A DNA stretch of 64,000 bases, taken from an uncultured Endozoicomonas sp. (GTDB lineage Bacteria; Pseudomonadota; Gammaproteobacteria; Pseudomonadales; Endozoicomonadaceae). Positions 9,789-18,589 of this stretch are shown in pieces. The position numbers and the translations under genes are program-made. The stretch spans positions 62,001 through 126,000 of the forward strand of contig NZ_CANMAO010000001.1 of the NCBI RefSeq assembly GCF_947495845.1, written 5' to 3'. The notes beneath the pieces are model-generated. The model was not told where the DNA came from and did no database searches. It saw only the letters and a program-made list of their open reading frames with translations. Numbering within the stretch: the first letter of the stretch is position 1; each line of letters begins with the position of its first letter.

Positions 9789-10208
9789 TCAATCGTTTTT
9801 GGGCAGCACGACAGAAACAGTGCCAGTGACGTGATTCCCCATGGAGTTTTTGCCTTTCAGGGTCACTTCTACGGCATTCTTTTCAGGGCTTACATCGGAT
9901 ATCTCACCGTTGAATACCATGGTATCTCCGGGATAATTTGGCGCTCCCAGTTTGATCTTGAGGTCATTGAAGCGGGCAGTTGGGCCAGCCCAGTCTTCCA
10001 CAAAACGCTGAACCAGTGCGCTGGTGGTAAGGATATTCATAAAGACATGGGGGGAACCCAGCTCCTGAGCGGCGTCCTTGTCCAGATGACCCGGAAAATA
10101 ATCACGGGTGGCAATAGCGCCAGCAGTGATCAGGGTGGAGGTAATCGGGACTTCCATTTTTGGTAGCCTGTCACCAAGGCTGACGTCATTAAACTGTCGT
10201 GTTTTCAT
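9789..10208 (-). CDS. chsH1: MaoC-like hydratase subunit, ChsH1-like
   Basis: 139 residues, single hot-dog MaoC domain. It contains the hydratase-2 style stretch RDYFPGHLDKDAAQELGSPH, with the Asp and His expected at the active site. In the mycobacterial complex ChsH1 supplies the catalytic residues and ChsH2 is the non-catalytic partner. I chose ATG 10208, giving MKTRQFNDVSLGD; the longer open frame to 10295 runs through the end of chsE1 and looks non-coding. The gene overlaps chsE1 by 20 bp, consistent with translational coupling of subunits that work together. Confidence 0.87.
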   Translation of the reverse strand: MKTRQFNDVSLGDRLPKMEVPITSTLITAGAIATRDYFPGHLDKDAAQELGSPHVFMNILTTSALVQRFVEDWAGPTARFNDLKIKLGAPNYPGDTMVFNGEISDVSPEKNAVEVTLKGKNSMGNHVTGTVSVVLPKND

Positions 10209-11322
10209 CGAGGTCATACTTCCATCCCAGTTTATCGTTGATTGCCAGCCAGTCCCCCAGCTTCTCCAGAACAGCCCGGCTGCCGCCCAGGCCAAGACTC
10301 AATGCGCGGCTCCAATAAAGAAAACGGTGTATTGGATACGTTATATCCACGCCAAAACCACCGTGAACATGTTGAGCTTTATGACCGATACTGTGGCCGG
10401 CTTCGCAGGCTTGCCAGGCAACGGCCAATGCTTCTGACTGCGCGGGCAGTCCTGCATCCAGTCGGTAACAAAGGTGCCATAGGCTGGAGCGAAGTGCCTC
10501 AAGCGCAATATGACAGTCAGCCATGGTCATCTGCACTGCCTGAAACTGAGCAATGGGGCGACCAAACTGAACTCGCTCGTTGATGTACTCAACAGTACGT
10601 TTAATTTGTTGACTACTGACGCCTAACTGAATGGAGGCTTGCGCAGCAATACTGTGAACTTCCAACCATTCCAATGCTTCTACGGATAAAGCATGTGTGC
10701 GTGGGATAATCACGTTATCCAGAGCCAGGTCTGCAATGCCTTCACCTTGAGTGAAAACACCTTCGACTTTCTGAATGCCTGTAGTAGAAAGATCTAAAAC
10801 CGTTGGGATAATGCCGTCAGCAGTTTCAATAGAAATAATGGCAATATTGGTGCTATTGCCCTCGGGTAAGCCCTCGACACGACCATTCAGCAAATAGCCA
10901 TCGGGTGTCGTGTCTGCTTTCACGGTGACGTCACGTGCGCGGCTTTGATCGGCTTGAGATAGCGTAAGCAAAAGCTCAGCAGAAGCAGCGCTGTGCACCA
11001 GAGGGTAAAGCGTTTCATTGCCAAATTTGGCAATGGCTGCGGCGGCAATCTGATGGCGCCACAGGGGAACCTGACCTAACGCTGCGCCTTGAGCTTCCAG
11101 AACGAGCATCAGTTCCGTCATACCCAGTTCACTGCCACCAAATTGTTCGGGTAGATAAAGGGCGTGAAGTCCGGTTTCGATGCAGGATTGCCAAAGGTCA
11201 TCCATAGTCGTTTTTCCAGATTCATCAAAGGCAATCAGAGCTTCATCAGAACCGCTGTCGCTAAACAGCGAAGTGGCCATATCGGCAATGGCTCGCTGGT
11301 CATCATTCAGTGAGAAATCCAT
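10189..11322 (-). CDS. chsE1: Acyl-CoA dehydrogenase, ChsE1/FadE28-like
   Basis: 377 residues with an acyl-CoA dehydrogenase fold: N-terminal helical domain (MDFSLNDDQRAIADMA), middle beta domain and C-terminal FAD-binding helices (RVQFGRPIAQFQAVQM, HVHGGFGVDITYPIHRF). It resembles FadE28, the partner of FadE29 in the heterotetrameric steroid-CoA dehydrogenase. The start at 11322 is three bases after the chsH2 stop and has GGAG seven bases upstream. With chsE2 it would desaturate the isopropionyl side chain before ChsH1-ChsH2 hydration. Confidence 0.87.
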   Translation of the reverse strand: MDFSLNDDQRAIADMATSLFSDSGSDEALIAFDESGKTTMDDLWQSCIETGLHALYLPEQFGGSELGMTELMLVLEAQGAALGQVPLWRHQIAAAAIAKFGNETLYPLVHSAASAELLLTLSQADQSRARDVTVKADTTPDGYLLNGRVEGLPEGNSTNIAIISIETADGIIPTVLDLSTTGIQKVEGVFTQGEGIADLALDNVIIPRTHALSVEALEWLEVHSIAAQASIQLGVSSQQIKRTVEYINERVQFGRPIAQFQAVQMTMADCHIALEALRSSLWHLCYRLDAGLPAQSEALAVAWQACEAGHSIGHKAQHVHGGFGVDITYPIHRFLYWSRALSLGLGGSRAVLEKLGDWLAINDKLGWKYDLDENTTV

Positions 11323-11325
11323 GGA

Positions 11326-12324
11326 TTAGCTCCGTGCCTGCGCATTGCTATCGATGATCCGGAACATGGGCAGAGTCAGCTCTTCATCGAAGGTCTGGAA
11401 CTCTACCTGCACCCGTTGTCCGATTTTAAGGTCATTCTTGTTATCAACGCCGACCAGACCGGCAGGTACACGAACACCTTCGTCCAGCTGAATCAGGCCA
11501 ATGGGATTTGGGTAATCAAATGGCGGTACTTCCGGGTAGTGCATCACAACAAAAGAGTAGAGTTCACCGCTGCCGGAAACAACTTGATAGTCCAACTCAA
11601 AAGATTGGCAGTGCATGCACACTGGCGCAGGTGGATGTTGAAGCTCATCACAAGTTTTGCAGTGTTGAATCCGTAACTCTTTAGCTTCGCAGCCTTCCCA
11701 GAAGAAACGGGTGTCATCGCTTATACCAGGCTTTGGTCGTTTGATTACCGGCACTTCAGCAGGTGCGCTGTTTTTTTCTGGCTGCTGGTGTGGTTTGAAT
11801 TTGAATACCCGGAACAGTAATTCTCCAACCTTTTCATCATCACCGGTGGCTTCTGAGGTTTTTTCGGAAAAGAAGGTCATCACCAGTGTGACAAAGAACC
11901 CGGTACCGAGCGCTGTGGTTTTTTCATCGCCCACTTCCGTCAGCTTTGTGACGTAGTACAGCTTTTCCCCCATGGTGATATAGCGGTCAAAACTCAGTTC
12001 CGAGTTAACGGCGACAACCGCGGGATAGCCCTGCTCTTCAATCAGTTTCAGGGCACCATAAGGGTTCTCATCAGTCGATCCCTGTGGATAATTGTTCTGA
12101 TGCAAACCTTCCAGGCACCAGGCTTGCAGCATCGCCGGTGGTGCAACAATACCGTCAAATTCGGTTTGTTTGGCGTACTCTTCATCGGTGTAGAGTGGGT
12201 TATCAATCCCCATCACCTCACACCATTGGCGAACCATGGGCGCGTTGACTTTATCCCATGCATAAACACGGCCGTATTCCCGTCCGACCATGGCCTTCAA
12301 TTCGGATAACCATTCACTAGCCAA
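11326..12324 (-). CDS. chsH2: MaoC-DUF35 fusion, ChsH2-like, TTG start
   Basis: 332 residues. Residues 1-170 form a MaoC-like domain (EYGRVYAWDKVNAPMVRQWC). Residues about 215-332 form a DUF35 part with a zinc ribbon (CKTC and CMHC pairs) and an OB-fold. This is the ChsH2 layout: the MaoC half pairs with ChsH1 and the DUF35 half binds Ltp2. An upstream ATG at 12354 exists, but its first ten codons (MKKNKNRRDN) are the ribosome site itself: AGGAGA lies six bases before TTG 12324, which gives MASEWLSELK. First gene of the operon; a palindrome of the cluster family lies about 65 bp upstream. Confidence 0.87.
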   Translation of the reverse strand: MASEWLSELKAMVGREYGRVYAWDKVNAPMVRQWCEVMGIDNPLYTDEEYAKQTEFDGIVAPPAMLQAWCLEGLHQNNYPQGSTDENPYGALKLIEEQGYPAVVAVNSELSFDRYITMGEKLYYVTKLTEVGDEKTTALGTGFFVTLVMTFFSEKTSEATGDDEKVGELLFRVFKFKPHQQPEKNSAPAEVPVIKRPKPGISDDTRFFWEGCEAKELRIQHCKTCDELQHPPAPVCMHCQSFELDYQVVSGSGELYSFVVMHYPEVPPFDYPNPIGLIQLDEGVRVPAGLVGVDNKNDLKIGQRVQVEFQTFDEELTLPMFRIIDSNAQARS

Positions 12325-12389
12325 GTTATCTCTCCTGTTCTTATTTTTTTTCATTGGAAAGCAGTCTAATGATCAGGCCAACCTCATAG

Positions 12390-12409
12390 CTTCGTCTAAA
12401 TGGACGATG
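12390..12409. promoter_or_regulatory. Putative steroid-regulon palindrome, site A
   Basis: CTTCGTC-TAAATG-GACGATG matches the consensus CATCGTC-N6-GACGATG at 13 of 14 positions. It lies between the divergent chsH2 operon and the enoyl-CoA hydratase gene, about 60 bp from each start. It is the best copy of eight. Confidence 0.65.
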
Positions 12410-12468
12410 TTGCTCGAAGGCTCTATTACGAGTATTTACATAAGTCTTAAAAGGTGTGGAGTGCGAGC

Positions 12469-13254
12469 ATGTCGCAGGCAGAAGAGAACGTATTATTGCT
12501 GGATTATCCGGAAGAAGGTGTTGCCCGACTGACGCTTAACCGTCCAGATGCTACTAACGCGCTGAGTTTGGAATTGCAAAAGCAACTGTCTGAACAATTT
12601 ACTGCACTGACTGTGGATAGTGCAGTTCGCTGTATTATTTTAACCGGCGGAGACGAGGTATTTGCTGCCGGTGGCGATATCACCACCATGATGGATGCAG
12701 ATCCTATTGAAATTTATCAGCGTCATACTGAACGACTGTGGGCTCCCATTCAGCATTGTCCAAAACCTGTGATCGCTGCGATTTGTGGTTACGCTTTTGG
12801 TGGCGGCTGTGAACTGGCTATGCATGCAGATATTCTTGTGGCTGGGGAAGGTGCCAGTTTCTGTCAGCCAGAGGTTCGTATTGGCATTATGCCGGGCATA
12901 GGCGGCACCCAACGTTTATTAAGAGCTGTCGGCAAAGCCAAAGCCATGCAAATGGCATTGACCGGAAAACCGATCACAGCAAAAGAAGCTTGGGTTTCTG
13001 GTTTGGTCAGTGAATTAGTGCCTGATGAGGATGTTCAGGAGAAAGCCCTGAGTATCGCCAGAAATATTGCCCGTATGCCACCTCTGGCAGTTGAGCAAAT
13101 TAAGGAAGTGATCTTGTTGGGCATGGATGCCTCATTGGAAAGTGCACTGGCTATGGAGCGTAAAGCCAATGCAATGCTGTTTGCTTCCAGAGATCAGCAG
13201 GAAGGGATGACCGCTTTTCTGGAAAAACGTCATCCGAAGTTTAATGGTCAATAA
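12469..13254 (+). CDS. Enoyl-CoA hydratase (crotonase family)
   Basis: 261 residues with the crotonase oxyanion-hole segment FAAGGDI and two glutamates in the usual places (GGCELAMHAD near 115, QPEVRIGIMPG near 135), so it is likely an active hydratase. The ATG at 12469 follows GGAG by seven bases; the in-frame start at 12454 is upstream of that site. Divergent from the side-chain operon with a shared palindrome, so it probably hydrates a steroid side-chain or ring-derived enoyl-CoA. Which one cannot be read from the sequence. A small GGAGC-GATTA-GCTCC hairpin plus a pyrimidine tract follows the stop. Confidence 0.88.
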   Translation: MSQAEENVLLLDYPEEGVARLTLNRPDATNALSLELQKQLSEQFTALTVDSAVRCIILTGGDEVFAAGGDITTMMDADPIEIYQRHTERLWAPIQHCPKPVIAAICGYAFGGGCELAMHADILVAGEGASFCQPEVRIGIMPGIGGTQRLLRAVGKAKAMQMALTGKPITAKEAWVSGLVSELVPDEDVQEKALSIARNIARMPPLAVEQIKEVILLGMDASLESALAMERKANAMLFASRDQQEGMTAFLEKRHPKFNGQ

Positions 13255-13288
13255 CAAAAAGGAGCGATTAGCTCCCTTTCTTATAGTC

Positions 13289-14470
13289 TCAGGAAACCAA
13301 TTCGGGTTCACTGCTGCCTGAATCATCCCGAGCCTTTGTTAAGGCTGAAGGCAGAATCGTCGTAAAGATAAAAATCGCGCATATTGTAGAGAGTGCCGCA
13401 AACATTAACAGAGGCACAAAACTGGTTTCAATCAGCATACCCGCAACAGCAGGCCCGACCATTGAGCTTAATGCAAAGGCTGCAGGTATCAGCATGATGG
13501 CACGACCTTGAGAGTCCAGTTGAGCGATCATGGCCGTCATATACACGCAACCCCAAGTAAAGCCCACTTCCCAAATCCACGCGCCCATGGCAAAAGGCAG
13601 AAAACCATTGGCATACCAGAGTAGCGCAAGGCCGCCATTAAGAACGGCAAATACGATCAGGTAGGGTAACCACCGACCGAGACGATTACCGACAATGGCC
13701 ACTGAAAATGCCGCGGCGCCTCCCAACAATTTCAACACAGCAAAAACAATGCCCTGCTCATTTGGGGCAAGATTAAGGCTATTACCCATTCTTTCCAGAA
13801 ATGCCCAGAGACCAATATTGCCAGCACCAAAAATAAAGAAAGTGAACACGGCCAACCAAACGACGGGGGGCATTTTTAATTGTTTGCGAAAGCTGAATGG
13901 CTCGACAGATGCGCTGACTTTTTCCGGAAGTACAATCGCACTGATACCAAGCAGTAATACAATGGCCAGTAGCGTCAGAGCAGTTCCCTGATAGCCATAG
14001 GTGGCAGTGACATAAGCGGGTAGGAGAAATAGAACCAGTGCTGTTACCCCCAGTTCGACGCCTTGCCTTAAACCAAGAGCCCGCTCTTTGTTGGCCATTT
14101 CCCCCATAATGTGAAGGCCAAGACATGTCATCAATCCAGCAAAGAAACCTAAAGCAGACCAAAGCAGCATCTGGAACTGCCAACCGGCAATAGAAGACAG
14201 AAACAGTAAAGTGGCAATGATGACGGCTGAAACAATGGTCAGTTTTTTCAGCGACGTGTGTTTCATCAGGAAAAACGCAGCAAAGGTGCCGGTCAGGTAG
14301 CCGGTAAAACAGGCGGAGCCAAGGAAGCCAGCCTGACTGGGAGTGAGTTGAAAGGTATCTGCCAGTGAGCCAAGCAGGATTGGCAATGCGTTAAAAGGTA
14401 AGCCACCAATGGTGGAGGCAAAACTTGCGGCTAACATCAATGCCAGCAGTGGTCGTCCCGTCATTGTCAT
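13289..14470 (-). CDS. MFS transporter
   Basis: 393 residues with about twelve hydrophobic segments, a standard major facilitator. The N-terminal half carries long hydrophobic helices from residue 8 on. The start (ATG ACA ATG) has GGAG eight bases upstream within an AATAATAATG leader. It sits alone between the hydratase gene and msrC, with its own upstream palindrome (site G), suggesting co-regulation with steroid genes and a role in substrate or intermediate transport. The substrate is not readable. Confidence 0.85.
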   Translation of the reverse strand: MTMTGRPLLALMLAASFASTIGGLPFNALPILLGSLADTFQLTPSQAGFLGSACFTGYLTGTFAAFFLMKHTSLKKLTIVSAVIIATLLFLSSIAGWQFQMLLWSALGFFAGLMTCLGLHIMGEMANKERALGLRQGVELGVTALVLFLLPAYVTATYGYQGTALTLLAIVLLLGISAIVLPEKVSASVEPFSFRKQLKMPPVVWLAVFTFFIFGAGNIGLWAFLERMGNSLNLAPNEQGIVFAVLKLLGGAAAFSVAIVGNRLGRWLPYLIVFAVLNGGLALLWYANGFLPFAMGAWIWEVGFTWGCVYMTAMIAQLDSQGRAIMLIPAAFALSSMVGPAVAGMLIETSFVPLLMFAALSTICAIFIFTTILPSALTKARDDSGSSEPELVS

Positions 14471-14535
14471 TATTATTCTCCAGACGAAAGAAATCGATTT
14501 AACTGGAAAACAATCAGCGATAGTGAAGGAGGGAG

Positions 14536-14555
14536 CATCCCATAAATGGACTATG
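14536..14555. promoter_or_regulatory. Putative steroid-regulon palindrome, site G
   Basis: CATCCCA-TAAATG-GACTATG matches the consensus at 10 of 14 positions and has the same spacer (TAAATG) as site A. It lies about 65 bp upstream of the MFS start on the minus strand. One of the weaker copies. Confidence 0.45.
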
Positions 14556-14571
14556 GGATGCGATATAGACG

Positions 14572-15069
14572 TCAGGTAAGTTGCTTGAAGTTAACTGCTT
14601 TGTTGATCAGAGATACCAAACCCTCAAGACCCGCTTGATCTTCAAGGTCAAAGCGGGAAGCGTTTGGGCTGTCAATATCGAGAACGGCAACTGCAACACC
14701 ATCAACCATGACCGGAATCACCAGTTCGCTGCGGCTGTCGGCATCACAAGCAATATGTCCCGGAAAGGCCAATACATCATCAACTAATTGCGTTGTTTTC
14801 TGTGCTGCAGCGGTTCCGCAGACACCTCGGCCAACAGGAATTCTCGTGCAGGCCGGCTTACCCTGAAACGGTCCAAGAACCAGGGTATCGCCCCGAACAA
14901 TATAGAATCCGACCCAGTTTACATCCCGCATCGATAGATAGAGCAGGCTGGAAATATTGGCGAGATTGGCAATGGCATCCTCTTCACCAGAGATCAATGC
15001 CGTGGCCTGTTGGTTGAGAAGACGGTAAAAAGCGGCTTTCTCATTTGGGTAGTCAGTCACTTCAAACAT
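14572..15069 (-). CDS. msrC: Free methionine-(R)-sulfoxide reductase, GAF domain
   Basis: 165 residues, one GAF domain. The three cysteines of the fRMsr family are present: GKPACTRIP, GRGVCGTAA and HIACDADSRSELVIP. NWVGFYI near residue 51 is also typical. It reduces free methionine-R-sulfoxide with thioredoxin in the cytoplasm. It begins 17 bp after the LuxR-type gene on the same strand, so the two may share a transcript. No direct link to steroid breakdown, though oxidative ring chemistry could create demand for repair. Confidence 0.92.
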   Translation of the reverse strand: MFEVTDYPNEKAAFYRLLNQQATALISGEEDAIANLANISSLLYLSMRDVNWVGFYIVRGDTLVLGPFQGKPACTRIPVGRGVCGTAAAQKTTQLVDDVLAFPGHIACDADSRSELVIPVMVDGVAVAVLDIDSPNASRFDLEDQAGLEGLVSLINKAVNFKQLT

Positions 15070-15086
15070 ACTGTAATTTTGAACTC

Positions 15087-16286
15087 TTAAGCTTCTGCTT
15101 CTTCAGGTAGCTCTTCGTGGGCTGTTTGTCCCAGAGCGGCAACACTGTTGAGGAATATACGAACAAGGTCGGATTGTCGCTTGATTCCGGTTTTGGAGAA
15201 AATGGAGCGTAAATGAGCGCGAGCCGTATTACGACGAATGCCCAACGCTTCAGCAGACTCTTCCAGCGAATTGCCGTTGGCCAGCTGTAAGGATAGTGCT
15301 GTTTCTGCAGGTGTCAGGCCAAAAAGCTTCTTGGCAATATCACTGCTGGCCTGAGAGGTGCCGGCGGAGTCCCGAATATAAACAATAGCGGATGAGTTAT
15401 TGTCGTGGTCTGACATATCGAACCGGGGGATCATTTCTATTACCAAGCCCAGATTCACTTCGCCCGATGGCCGTGCGACCGACATTGCCAGAGGAAGTCC
15501 AGGGGTTTTTGGCTCTTCGGCTCGGTCAAAAGCCTCTTTGACTAGCTTCTTTAACGCTTTGTTGTCACTTGGGTAATACGCTTCCAGTCGGCCGGCGATG
15601 ACTTTAAAGCCATCACCAGATTCCAGAATATGACGCGCAAACAGATTCTGCTCAAGGATGTTGCCCTGTCGATCAATAATCAGTGTGGCGATGGAGAGTT
15701 TGCCGATTGCCTGCGAATAAAGGTTTCGCAGAGACTGGTTATGAACCAAACGATTATTGACGTTTAGTGCACGGCGCAAATGAGGAACGATAAGCTCGCA
15801 GAATTCACGATCTTCTTTTGAAAAATCGTCACTACTTTCCGGGCGGGTGATTCGGAAGCGGAGCCTTTCACCATTGTTCACAGTGATATCAACGGACATG
15901 ACATGATAGACGTCTTTCTGCGCACACCAGTGCATACGGTAATCACTGTTGCGCCATTCACCTTCGGTCATTAAGTCGGCAACAGTGAAAACTGTGTCCG
16001 GTTCACGACCGGCAAAGGGCGTAAGTTGATGAATATATGGTCGATACTGCACTGCCACTTCATTATCAAAAGTGCCGCCAACCACAATCATCAGGCCAAG
16101 TTCTTCTTCGTTCTGATGCTTGGGGGTTTTGAGAATCAGGGTGACGTAATTGGCTTTGAATATGGATTTCAACACCCGAAGCGGTGTTTCCCAGCCGGTC
16201 TCTCCCTGAGCTGCGTCGTATATAAGACCAATCAGAGAATCGTACTGATCAAAATCTTGAGTGATGTGCGTCAAAGCGGACCTCAT
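15087..16286 (-). CDS. LuxR-type regulator, TeiR-like candidate
   Basis: 399 residues. The C-terminus (about 320-385) is a LuxR helix-turn-helix (LTPAETALSLQLANGNSLEE, then RRNTARAHLRSIFSKTGI). The N-terminal 190 residues look like a sensory domain, followed by a PAS-like stretch (about 195-310). Length and layout resemble TeiR, the LuxR-type activator of steroid genes in Comamonas testosteroni; this is family memory, not an alignment. It is the only dedicated regulator inside the steroid region, so it is my first candidate for binding the repeated palindrome. ATG 16286 has no clear ribosome site but sits in an AATAAT leader. Confidence 0.8.
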   Translation of the reverse strand: MRSALTHITQDFDQYDSLIGLIYDAAQGETGWETPLRVLKSIFKANYVTLILKTPKHQNEEELGLMIVVGGTFDNEVAVQYRPYIHQLTPFAGREPDTVFTVADLMTEGEWRNSDYRMHWCAQKDVYHVMSVDITVNNGERLRFRITRPESSDDFSKEDREFCELIVPHLRRALNVNNRLVHNQSLRNLYSQAIGKLSIATLIIDRQGNILEQNLFARHILESGDGFKVIAGRLEAYYPSDNKALKKLVKEAFDRAEEPKTPGLPLAMSVARPSGEVNLGLVIEMIPRFDMSDHDNNSSAIVYIRDSAGTSQASSDIAKKLFGLTPAETALSLQLANGNSLEESAEALGIRRNTARAHLRSIFSKTGIKRQSDLVRIFLNSVAALGQTAHEELPEEAEA

Positions 16287-16451
16287 ATTATTATCAGGCT
16301 ACAGACCACTGACGTTTAGTTAGGTGCAGTGATGCCAGGTTATTATTATGGGGCTTGACGAGTCTCCCCGTCTGTCAGGGAGATAGCCATTCTGTGCCCA
16401 TACTGTATGAATAATACTGGCAGGTAGCAAGTGAATTACCTTTCACTGACT

Positions 16452-16481
16452 GGAAACAGCCTTCTTTGAAGAATAGTTTCC
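16452..16481. other. Imperfect dyad in the 413-bp luxR upstream gap
   Basis: GGAAAC (16452-16457) and GTTTCC (16476-16481) flank an inner TTCTT/GAAGAA pairing. It could be an operator or a small hairpin in the leader of the LuxR-type gene. The rest of 16287-16699 shows no coding sequence and no copy of the cluster palindrome; an AAGAAAAATAAT tract occurs at 16640-16652. Confidence 0.3.
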
Positions 16482-16699
16482 CAAATGGGGATGTTCTGTA
16501 ATAACGCTGGATCTAATATCCGTTGTTTAGATAGTGAGGCTTTCGTTGTTATTGTTGGCAGCTCTTTTGCGTTTGAGTTCACGTTTCACAAGAGGTAAAA
16601 GTGGACACAACCAGCGTCATAACAAGTATTCATCGGGATAAGAAAAATAATCTTGCTAATCAGTCTGGCTGCACCACAACGGGTGAAGCCGATCAGGGC

Positions 16700-17779
16700 T
16701 TAAACTGCTTTTTCGTAATCGTTATAACCTTTCTCTCCCGGCGTATAGAGTGTTTTCCGGTCGAATCGAGTTAACGGGATACGCTCTTTGATTCGGTAAA
16801 CCAAATCAGGGTTAGCAATAAAGTGTCGTGCGAAAGACACCGCATCACCTTGACCTGAGCTGATCGCCTGATTGGCGGCGTCCGAATCAAAGTTATCGTT
16901 GAGAATAATTGAACCGCTGAAGTGAGTCTTGGCTAACTTAAAGGCATCAATATGTTCAACGGGAGCACGCATAATATGAAGGTAAGCCAGGTTGAGGGGG
17001 GCAATCTGGCGGAGCAATTCAATGTGGCTGCCTGCCGAATCGTCGTCTTGAGTATCATTAAAGGCATTGCCGGGATTCATTCTAAAGCCTACACGACCAC
17101 TGCCAAACACTGAGGCCATGGCCTTAAGACAGTCAGCAGCAAACCGTGCCCGGTTTTCAACGCTACCGCCAAACTCATCGGTCCGATGGTTGGTTCCGGA
17201 GCAGAGAAACTGCATGGGCAGGTAGCCACTGGTGCAGTGAAGTTCTACGCCGTCAAAGCCCGCATGTTTGGCGTTTTCTGCTGCCACTCGATGTTCTTCG
17301 ATCACCAATTGTACGTCACTGGTCAACAGTTCCCGTGGTATATCAAATGGCTGCATGCCAGCCTGATCCGTATAAAGTTCACCACGAGCTTGAATGCTAG
17401 AAGGAGCTACTGTTTCTATACCCGCAGGTTTGATCTTGTTGCTACCAATACGGCCAGCGTGCATCACCTGAAGCACAATCTTGCCACCATTGGCATGCAC
17501 GGCATCGGTCACCTTTTTCCAGGCAAGCACCTGTTCTTCGCTTTCGATACCCGGTTGACGGCAATACGCCTGGCCGGTCACCACCGGCCATGTCCCTTCC
17601 GCAACAATCAATCCTGCCTGAGCACGGTCGGCGTAATATTGAACCATCAGTTCGTTAGGCATGCCGTCAGCCGATGCCCGGTTACGCGTCATGGGTGCCA
17701 TGACTACACGGTTTTTCAGTTCAATATCGCCAATGGTGACTGGCGATAATAATGAGAGTGAATTATGCAAAGTGGTCAC
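16700..17779 (-). CDS. Old-yellow-enzyme family NADH:flavin oxidoreductase
   Basis: 359 residues, FMN-binding TIM barrel: LKNRVVMAPMTRNRA at the N-terminus, QVMHAGRIG, and a C-terminal phosphate-binding stretch (GDAVSFARHFIANPDL). The substrate-anchoring segment reads ELHCTSGYL where OYE has H-x-x-N-G-Y, so His and Tyr are kept but Asn is Ser. The start is a GTG one base after the stop of the SDR gene, so the two are coupled. Fourth gene of the hsaA, hydrolase, SDR, OYE operon. It probably reduces an activated C=C bond of a steroid intermediate; the exact substrate is unknown. Confidence 0.85.
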   Translation of the reverse strand: MTTLHNSLSLLSPVTIGDIELKNRVVMAPMTRNRASADGMPNELMVQYYADRAQAGLIVAEGTWPVVTGQAYCRQPGIESEEQVLAWKKVTDAVHANGGKIVLQVMHAGRIGSNKIKPAGIETVAPSSIQARGELYTDQAGMQPFDIPRELLTSDVQLVIEEHRVAAENAKHAGFDGVELHCTSGYLPMQFLCSGTNHRTDEFGGSVENRARFAADCLKAMASVFGSGRVGFRMNPGNAFNDTQDDDSAGSHIELLRQIAPLNLAYLHIMRAPVEHIDAFKLAKTHFSGSIILNDNFDSDAANQAISSGQGDAVSFARHFIANPDLVYRIKERIPLTRFDRKTLYTPGEKGYNDYEKAV

Positions 17780-17780
17780 C

Positions 17781-18554
17781 TCAATCCAGCGCCGTAATCA
17801 ATACGGCGGAGCGTCCGCCATCAACAGGCAATTCCGCGCCGGTAATGTAGGAAGCATCATCGCTGGCCAGAAACGTAATGGCGCTGGCCAGTTCTTCTGG
17901 CTGCCCAACCCGGCCCATAGGAATCAGCTTTTCTGTGTTCTGACGACTGTTGTCGTCAGAAAGCATGCCCGCAGTGGCTGGTGTTTCTACAATGGCAGGG
18001 GTAATCACATTGACCCGGATACCGTCTCTGGCACCTTCTGCTGCAGCGGCACGGGAGAAATTAACAACGGCGGCCTTGGATGCGGAATAGCCAGCCATAT
18101 AAGCTGTGCCCAAAGCACCACAAATGGATGAAAGGTTGATAATGGCACCACCACCGGATTGGCGCATTAGCTTCATGGCGGTTCGTGTGCCCCAAAAGGT
18201 GCCGTCAACGGAGGTAGCGAAGTTTTCATGCCACTGTTCTGTGGTCATGTCTTCAATGCCACCCCAAGTGAAAGCCATGGCGTTATTCACCAGAACATCC
18301 AAACGACCATAGTCGTTAGATGCTTTCTCAAGGGCTTGAACAAACTGTGTTTCGTTGCTGACATCCGCGACCACAGAGTGCACAGAACCCCCTTGTTGTT
18401 TGATTTGCTCCTCAACGGCCAGTAGCGGGTCCAGCCGCCTGCCGCAGATGATGACAGTAGCGCCTTCCCTGGCGAAACGTTCGGCCGTGGCAGCACCAAT
18501 GCCGCTGCCACCTTCAGTAATAAAGGCAATTTTGTTTTGCAGTGAACCTGCCAT
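17781..18554 (-). CDS. Short-chain dehydrogenase/reductase
   Basis: 257 residues, Rossmann fold. The catalytic set is present: Asn in LVNNAMAF, Ser in INLSSICG, and Tyr/Lys in YSASKAA. The cofactor loop reads TEGGSGIG instead of TGxxxGxG, with Glu replacing the first Gly, which may affect cofactor fit. PVDGGRS ends the fold. It lies between the alpha/beta hydrolase and the OYE gene in the hsaA operon and likely acts on a hydroxyl or keto group of a steroid. The leader AAGAATAAGAAAAGGA precedes the ATG. Confidence 0.87.
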   Translation of the reverse strand: MAGSLQNKIAFITEGGSGIGAATAERFAREGATVIICGRRLDPLLAVEEQIKQQGGSVHSVVADVSNETQFVQALEKASNDYGRLDVLVNNAMAFTWGGIEDMTTEQWHENFATSVDGTFWGTRTAMKLMRQSGGGAIINLSSICGALGTAYMAGYSASKAAVVNFSRAAAAEGARDGIRVNVITPAIVETPATAGMLSDDNSRQNTEKLIPMGRVGQPEELASAITFLASDDASYITGAELPVDGGRSAVLITALD

Positions 18555-18589
18555 AGTTATTTCCTTTTCTTATTCTTCTTATCTAAAAC

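Noticed and set aside
16287-16699. Palindrome copy upstream of the LuxR-type gene
   Set aside because: I searched this gap for GACG/CGTC pairs with 6-nt spacing and found only an everted GACG...CGTC at about 16357-16372, which does not fit.
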